Assembly (NCBI GenBank): GCA_037074765.1
Contig: JBAMDO010000052.1
Span: forward strand, 124,001-188,000
Direction of reading: 5' to 3'
From: Mansonella perstans
Taxonomy: Eukaryota > Nematoda > Chromadorea > Rhabditida > Onchocercidae
DNA length: 64,000 nt
Shown here: piece after piece, positions 57,611-64,000 of the stretch
Layout: every line of letters starts with the position of its first letter
Numbering within the stretch: position 1 is the first letter of the stretch
Translations under genes and position numbers: made by a program
The notes under the pieces: generated by a model
The model's input: only the letters and a program-made list of their open reading frames with translations
The model's database searches: none
What the model was told of the DNA's origin: nothing

Positions 57611-58365
57611 AGCAGCTTTTTGTCCGTCAACAACAATTTACAACAATTTTCCTTTTTTCTTTCTTTTTTATTTATTTCTTCCTTCCTTATTTAAAATCAA
57701 CCAATTAAATATTTTCTAGAATACTGAAAGTTTTGTCAATTCACAAGTCAATCAACTTGATACTTTTCGAAATATTAGAAATTATTTCAACTCATAGTTA
57801 ATTAATTTAGCATTTTTTAAAATACTGAGAAAAATATTCTAATTCGTAATTAATTCCTTGAATATTTTTCAAAAAAAAAAATTAAAAACACATTTAAAAC
57901 AATTTACGAGAAATATTCATGCATTAATTAAAATACTTCTGACTCTTTCATATCAGATAATTAAAAAGAGTAGATTTAAGACTTTCTTGATTGCAAAATG
58001 AAATGCTATTCGAATTCAATAAATTCCGGTTCAAAAATTTCTAGTTTCTGTATTATTGTATTTCTGCATTATGCTGATTGTCTTGTAATTATTATTTCCT
58101 ACTACTGGACTTTTCTACGTCTTATTTCACAAACACTTCAATAGTGATGTCATATTGTTCCAACAAAAAATGATGACAACGTGAAAATTGCGCATTTCAG
58201 TGGTAAAATTGAACAAATTTTGCTTCTTTCTTCTTCCACTCATTTGTTCATTTCATATAATTAATAATTTGTTTTTCCAATAAAAAAAAAATAAAGAAAA
58301 AAGCAATGAAATATTACTGTTGAAATTCTTGAATAGAATTTAATTAATGAAAAATTAGTCTATCA

Positions 58366-58587
58366 GGTTTCTCCTTCCTTGTCTCTTTCTTTTAGGATTC
58401 TCCTTCTTTACTATTATCTCTTTCTTTCAGGTTTCTCCTTCGTTATCTCTTTCATTCAGGTTTCTCCTTTCTTATCTCTTTCTTTTATGATTCTCCTTCT
58501 TTATTATTATCTCTTTCTTTCAGGTTTCTCCTTCCTTATCTTTTTCTTTCAGGATTCTTCTTCCTTATTATTATCTCTTTCTTCCTG
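58366..58587. repeat. Pyrimidine-rich minisatellite of alternating unit length
   Basis: About seven head-to-tail units of the type TTTCTCCTTCCTTATCTCTT... alternate between roughly 29 and 34 bases; the longer form carries an extra TATTA. This implies a higher-order repeat of about 63 bases. Many units end in TTTCAG, so if transcribed on + the array would be a run of potential 3' splice sites. Confidence 0.85.
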
Positions 58588-61587
58588 AAATTATTGATTC
58601 GTGTGACAGTAAATGATAATATTGTAATTCGGAATGACATTATACTCATTATATTAGGCTCAGCTAATATTTATAAAGATTTAATATCACTTTAAAATAA
58701 TTCATTTTTTGCCTCTTTTTAACATTTTAAAGAAAAAAAAACTATTCTATATATCATTGATTTAAAAAGCGATAACAGTTATGGATCTGTGACAAATGAC
58801 AAATGATTTATCGATCAGTTCTGACGTGAAAAAAAAAAAGGAATTTCCATTGTAACAATTGCATCATAAATAAAAAACATTTTAATTGATCTAATTAAAG
58901 AAAATATTTGCAATATGAAGAAATTTGAAGTTTTTCCTTTTTTTTTTTGAACAAAAAATATCTTAGAAACTATTGGAAATTTTTTTGCATGTCATTTAGA
59001 ACTTCTTGCTAATATTTTCAGCATTGTTAGAACATACATAAACATATTTCAATCAATGAAAATAAAGGCAGTTTTGAATTTAATTTAACAATAACCCGAC
59101 AAGAACAGCAGAATAGGAATTTCCTTTTTCCATGCCAGTTTTGTCATTTTTCATTTTCACTTCATATCCACCACATCAATTATCAGCGATATCACTATGA
59201 CACAAATATGTATGCTCGTCGGAAAGGGCAGGTAAGTTTAATCAGGTTTAATCAGCTGATTCTTGCAAATATATGAAAATTTAATATGGCAGAAAATAAT
59301 TTGGAACAGCAGATATAATAATAACAGAAAATTATATCAAATAAACAGGATTTTATGAGATTGACTGAAATTTTTCTGATATAAAATTAAGAACCAATAA
59401 TGACAATAATTTTAAGATTCATTTTGCAATTTTTTGACATAGTCAATTTTAATTGATATCTTTATTGCGGTTTTGTGATTAATTTGAAATATGAATGAAA
59501 CTGTTGCGACATTCATTACCTAGGCTTATTATTCTACTTGACATCATTCTTGTTATTGATGAAGCAATTAATAATGTTGATGTTTAAAATGTAAAAGAAA
59601 GTAATGATTATCGAATTTGATTTTATTATATGAATTAACAGAATGAGTTAATTGCTTTATTAATAATGTTGATATTTAAACAAGTTAATGTAAACAAATT
59701 TATAAATTGGCAATAACTGCACTTAACACGGATGATCACATTGGAGCAATGAATGTTTACATATGACAGTTATTATCAAATAACCAATCCTAAACTTTCC
59801 TTTTCAGTTCTCCGATATCGGAACGATTGCTCTGTGTAAATAAAGTTACCCCAAAATTGATTAAACTGAAAGCTAATAGAGAAGGGAAGAAATGTAAACT
59901 TAAATTTGTAAATTGTCACTGACTTACAAAAGCATTTCTCCATCTCCTAGTTACTTTACTTTATCATTACTGCCCATTGTCGCTCTGGTATTCTTATTCT
60001 TATTCGCCAACTTTCAACCAGTGTTTCGACATCAGTGCTTACTATATTTACTCTTTCACTGTATTGTCCTTGCCCCCTTTTTATTTCTTTCAATTTCAGA
60101 ATTTCAATTTATCGGGCGGTTAAATATTGTTGTTTTGAATTTTCTCAAATTTTTATTCATTAACTCATGGTAGATGATCTTTGCGCCTGACCTTTGCAGT
60201 GTTCATTTGATAATAAAATGCAGATGGATTGTTTATCTTCCAATATTTATGTAATTAATAGACTATAAATAATGATTCTATTTAAAGGGACAAAAATGTT
60301 AAAATTCGCTCAGAAAGTTAATCAATTTTATTATTTAATAAATTTCCTGTATTTTAATTTTCAACTATCATAGCTGCTTAGATTTCTTCATTCCTGTAAA
60401 ATAGCTGTCCCATTTTAATGCCAGTTTTAATGTCAAATTTTTACCATTGCCTCTCAGCAATATGTTTTTTCTTCATTATCTCGATTATTGTAAATGATTG
60501 AATTATAAGAAAACTTGCAGTAATGTTGCATGAGAATTTTTAACAATGACTCAAACATACTCTATCATCTGATCGCAATGATTGTCGTTTCGAAGTTATT
60601 CGTTTTCTAATTAGGCTAATTACATAAGAGAACGAAGTAAAAAACTAAAATTATTTTACTAAATGTTATACTTTCAAGTTTCACTTACAAAAAGCCTAGG
60701 TATATTTTATTGGGCTCCATTAACGTTATTACGGATCCGTTATGTCCGGATAAATTAACATAATCCTTTTCTGCGTTTTGGAAACATGGTATAAATAATA
60801 TAGACAATACGAGGATTGATTAAAAATTATAAACCTGTGAAATAATTAAATTAGAATACATTTTCAGATTAAATTAAAAATTCGTTCATGTTCCCTCGGC
60901 GAGTAATTAAATTTACAGAATAATTGGAAATGATTTGAAATTTAGTTGAAAAATAACGAATTGACAATTATTCAATTATAAATGACAATTAAGGATCTTT
61001 CGGCACTTTCATGGATAATTTTTAATTGTTGCAGCATTCATTCCAAGCATTCCTATGATACATCGTTTCTGAATAATCAATCACTATGAACTAAGAAAAT
61101 TTTTAGAACAGAACGATGAATTGCTTCATTAATTGCTACATTTGGCTAATACATTCTTCAAGCATAGATAGTTTTTGTCGTAAAAAAAAAAATGAAATTA
61201 GTTTTGCGAAATAATTAATTATCATATTTCGTATCAAATAAACTTTGTAAACTTTAATTAAATTAATATAAATTAATGAGCTCTTTTAGAGTAACTTATC
61301 TTTAAATTAAAACTTTATTTTAAACTTTCATTTGTTATGTTCTATACATTATTCTCATTGATGAAATGGTAAAAAAAATATTTCTAAAGTTTTTAATGTT
61401 TGTGTCACATATTTTTTGATGACAAATGAATGATAACTTATGGACCTCACTCATTCACTCATTCATTCACTCATTGAATATAATCATTTCATGCAATTAC
61501 TGTACATATTTAATTACTTTCAACTGCAATTCAACGTCATCATCTAGACCAACATGTCATCAAACATATCAATGGGTGGTGCCATTG

Positions 61588-61608
61588 AAAAAAAAAAAAA
61601 AAAAAAAA
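61588..61608. repeat. Poly(A) tract, 21 bases
   Basis: Uninterrupted A run. Confidence 0.85.
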
Positions 61609-61775
61609 CTTTAATTTACTACTCTTGCTGCTTCATTTTGTATCAGCCTTTCATTCAGTCATTCTGGATGGATGATTGATAGTTAGAAATGTTTGCATCA
61701 TCTATTTTGGGCTTTGGCCCAATAGCACTTTTTGTAGCATTTCAAATAGCATTACAAATCATGTCACTCCTGTAT

Positions 61776-61832
61776 ATGTGTGTGTGTGTGTGTGTGTCTG
61801 TCTGTCTGTCTGTTTCTGTCTGCTTGTCTGTA
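61776..61832. repeat. Compound (TG)n(TCTG)n microsatellite
   Basis: About eleven TG units pass into TCTG/TTTCTG units. The open frame across it is an artefact of the repeat. Confidence 0.9.
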
Positions 61833-64000
61833 CATGAACATTACTAAGAAGACATTTTGTTTTGATTCACAACCACTTTACAGATATTTTATGCTGTTTT
61901 TCTTTACCTTTTCAATCTTACCTGCTATGGTACGGATCCTTCCTTTCAACAAACAGCAAACAGTAGTTTGCATGAAAAGGTCAAGAAAAAGAAGAGGGAA
62001 AAGGTCACTTTGTAAAGATTTAAACTTGATCAATATCGATTGAAACAATTTTAGAGTTTCATAAAAATTTAATTCGTTTTTATGTATTGATAATCTGATA
62101 ATTTAAATCAGATATGATAAGCAAGTAAGTGGCAATCGATATGGGAAGAAATAGTCTGACCTCTTTATGACCCGAGTTTTTTTTCCCCATTGTTCTTCCT
62201 ATGCCTCTCAACTCATACTGTTTGTTGACCACTGACCATTCCCTAGCAATTTATATTTTACTTCAAGGAGATACATTTCGTTAATCTAGCTGAATGAAAT
62301 ACATTGTGTTGTAGTAGCCGGAAAACCGGATTCGGGGTGTTGTTGTATGCTCACTAATTTTCCCAGCCATTAATTTTGCTTTGTTGTATTTTTTATTTTT
62401 CTATTACACTTTTTTCAGTTCTAAATTTCGCATTTGTGTCATTTTTCTTTTCAATTTTCGGTTATTTTCGAGAATATTTTTTGTTGCTGTAATCGTAAAT
62501 TCTGGAAAATTATGTACTGTCGGAACTTCCCGAACATCTGGTCAAAATCTCTGTGAATTTCTAAATAACTGGTCAAAATCCTTACATCCTGTAGTCTCCT
62601 TCATTTAAACTTCTGTTTCTTTCCATGTTGAATAAACGGAAGCAATTAGAATTTTTTAAATTTATATTCCTGTTACTAATGATAATTGAAATTAGCTTCA
62701 GTAAATCGAATGCCATAGAAATATGTTGAAATACCGCCGTTAATTAACTGTTAATATTTAGTGATAAAGTCACCACTGACGATGGCAAAGACAAAGCCGC
62801 CCCTTACAATTCACTTAGCAACAATAGTTTTTAAAGTTTCTTAGTGAAGTTTTTTTATTTTCTTATTGAAATGATTTCTGTTTATCCAACTCTGCATGAT
62901 TTCACATTTCAACAAATGAAATGAATTCAAAAAATCAATACAAAAAAAGAAAATTTTTTGGCATATTAAGTACTCATTTAATGAATTAATTAAAACTGAA
63001 ATTTATTATGATAATCCGTTGTTGCATGATATCCTATTAGGTAACCTAAAATAATTGGAGATAATCACTTGATAAGAAAACAACGCCTTTAATTAATTAA
63101 CACTACTGTTTAATGACAAAACCGCCAACCGCTAATCATCCATCACTTGCTACCATTAAGTATCGTTTTTTAAACTGACACATTTTTTTTTTTCAAAATT
63201 TTCTTTACATTTTTCTCGAAAACAAATTCAGATTTTTGTTTCTTGTCAGTTATCTCTCAAATTTTTTTTTCTGTCAACAAAAAGTATATTTAATACCATC
63301 TATCAAGTTTAAGTATCAAATTCATATTTGAAATCTTCAAGCTAATCAATAAGATACTATAATAATTTAACTGACCGAAAGATCCGAAAGCTGAAATAAT
63401 CACATATTGCGGGAATAATTTAATTTTTGCGGCAAGCCTCTTTTGTGAAATACCGTACCTATCGTGTGATTCGCAGAGCAATGGTAAATCACACAAAAGT
63501 CTTTGTTATTATTTGTTGACAAAAAAAAAAGGTTTGTTTCGGAACGGCATCGTTTTTTATAGCAGGGATTGATACTGGGATAATTTGATGGATTCATGAA
63601 AATCCACGAATTATTTGAAACTTTTGTTCACTGGTCAAATCTCAATGTCTCTCCTGCCTTCTCCCGCTATCTGGTGATATTCAAAAATACAATGTTTTAT
63701 GGGCGGAATAATAATGCCAACATCTTTGTCGTAAATTTCTGCTTCTTACGATGAACATTGTTGTTACTAAACTTTGTGAGATTATTTATTATGCTGTTTA
63801 CGAATGTCCACTCAGTACCACTTTATGGCTACTTTTTCTTCCAATCTCCTAGGAATTTATCTCATTGAAATGGCTATTTTTCAGTGCAATGATTTAGAAA
63901 CTTTGAATAAGAAATTGAAAATAGCTCTCGGCTAATTTAAGTACTTTTCTTACTTATTTCAAGATATATGTGTGAGGATTGCATCATTTCGTATCACTTT

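Larger units (their letters stand above)
51799..64000. other. Gene-poor sequence downstream of eIF2B alpha
   Basis: No splice-supported gene was found over 12 kb. The longest open frames (53701-54063 on +, 120 codons; 55776-56120 on -, 114 codons) match no family I know and have lengths expected by chance here. The listed repeats are the only clear structure. Confidence 0.5.

Noticed and set aside
58379..58588. 69-codon Leu/Ser/Phe frame with repeats
   Set aside because: It is the translation of the pyrimidine minisatellite.
61780..62043. 87-codon Cys/Val-rich start
   Set aside because: Begins inside the TG/TCTG microsatellite; no support beyond it.
63440..63499. CTTTTGTG...CACAAAAG and GTGTGATT...AATCACAC nested inverted repeats
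   Set aside because: Only eight base pairs each with long loops and mutually exclusive pairing; not above expectation.

Overview
This window looks like nuclear DNA from a nematode, most likely a filarial or other spirurid worm. The evidence is a very AT-rich background, introns bounded by GT and T-rich ...TTTTCAG or ...TTTAG acceptors, acceptors lying just upstream of initiator ATGs (the pattern expected for spliced-leader trans-splicing), and a potassium-channel gene that reads as nematode UNC-103/ERG. No bacterial, viral or complete transposon genes were recognised.

Three protein genes are supported by exon-by-exon reconstruction with matching splice phases. (1) A Kv11/ERG-type channel (unc-103 orthologue) runs on + from a first exon at 22354 to a stop at 43195. 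It has sixteen shared exons (33327-43195, 704 codons) and at least two, probably more, alternative first exons (22354, 30529, possibly 32860 or 32370). All of these enter the common exons in phase 0. Two symmetric cassette exons, of 24 and 48 nt, would alter the S3-S4 linker and the segment before the C-terminal coiled coil. (2) A DEK_C plus SWIB domain chromatin/transcription protein lies on - from 48365 to 46415 (six exons, about 313 aa). (3) Translation initiation factor eIF2B subunit alpha lies on + from 49528 to 51798 (seven exons, 308 aa). Genes 2 and 3 are divergent across a 1.16-kb interval.

The remainder is long gene-poor sequence: 1-22.3 kb upstream of the channel, an 8 to 10.8-kb first intron, 43.2-46.4 kb between genes, and 51.8-64 kb downstream. 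These stretches hold a dispersed repeat family (about 3.4-5.4 kb and 15.0-16.04 kb), perfect inverted repeats, homopolymer tracts, microsatellites, a pyrimidine-rich minisatellite (58.37-58.59 kb) and one small GC-rich island (6.96-7.01 kb). I found no tRNA, rRNA, CRISPR or operon structure.

The three genes share no pathway: one sets membrane excitability, one acts in the nucleus, one controls guanine-nucleotide exchange on eIF2. From memory, the C. elegans counterparts all lie on chromosome III, so the grouping may reflect conserved chromosome content. I found no convincing undescribed system. The most interesting content is the alternative N-termini and microexons of the ERG channel and an unusually well conserved 122-nt core in the dispersed repeat.
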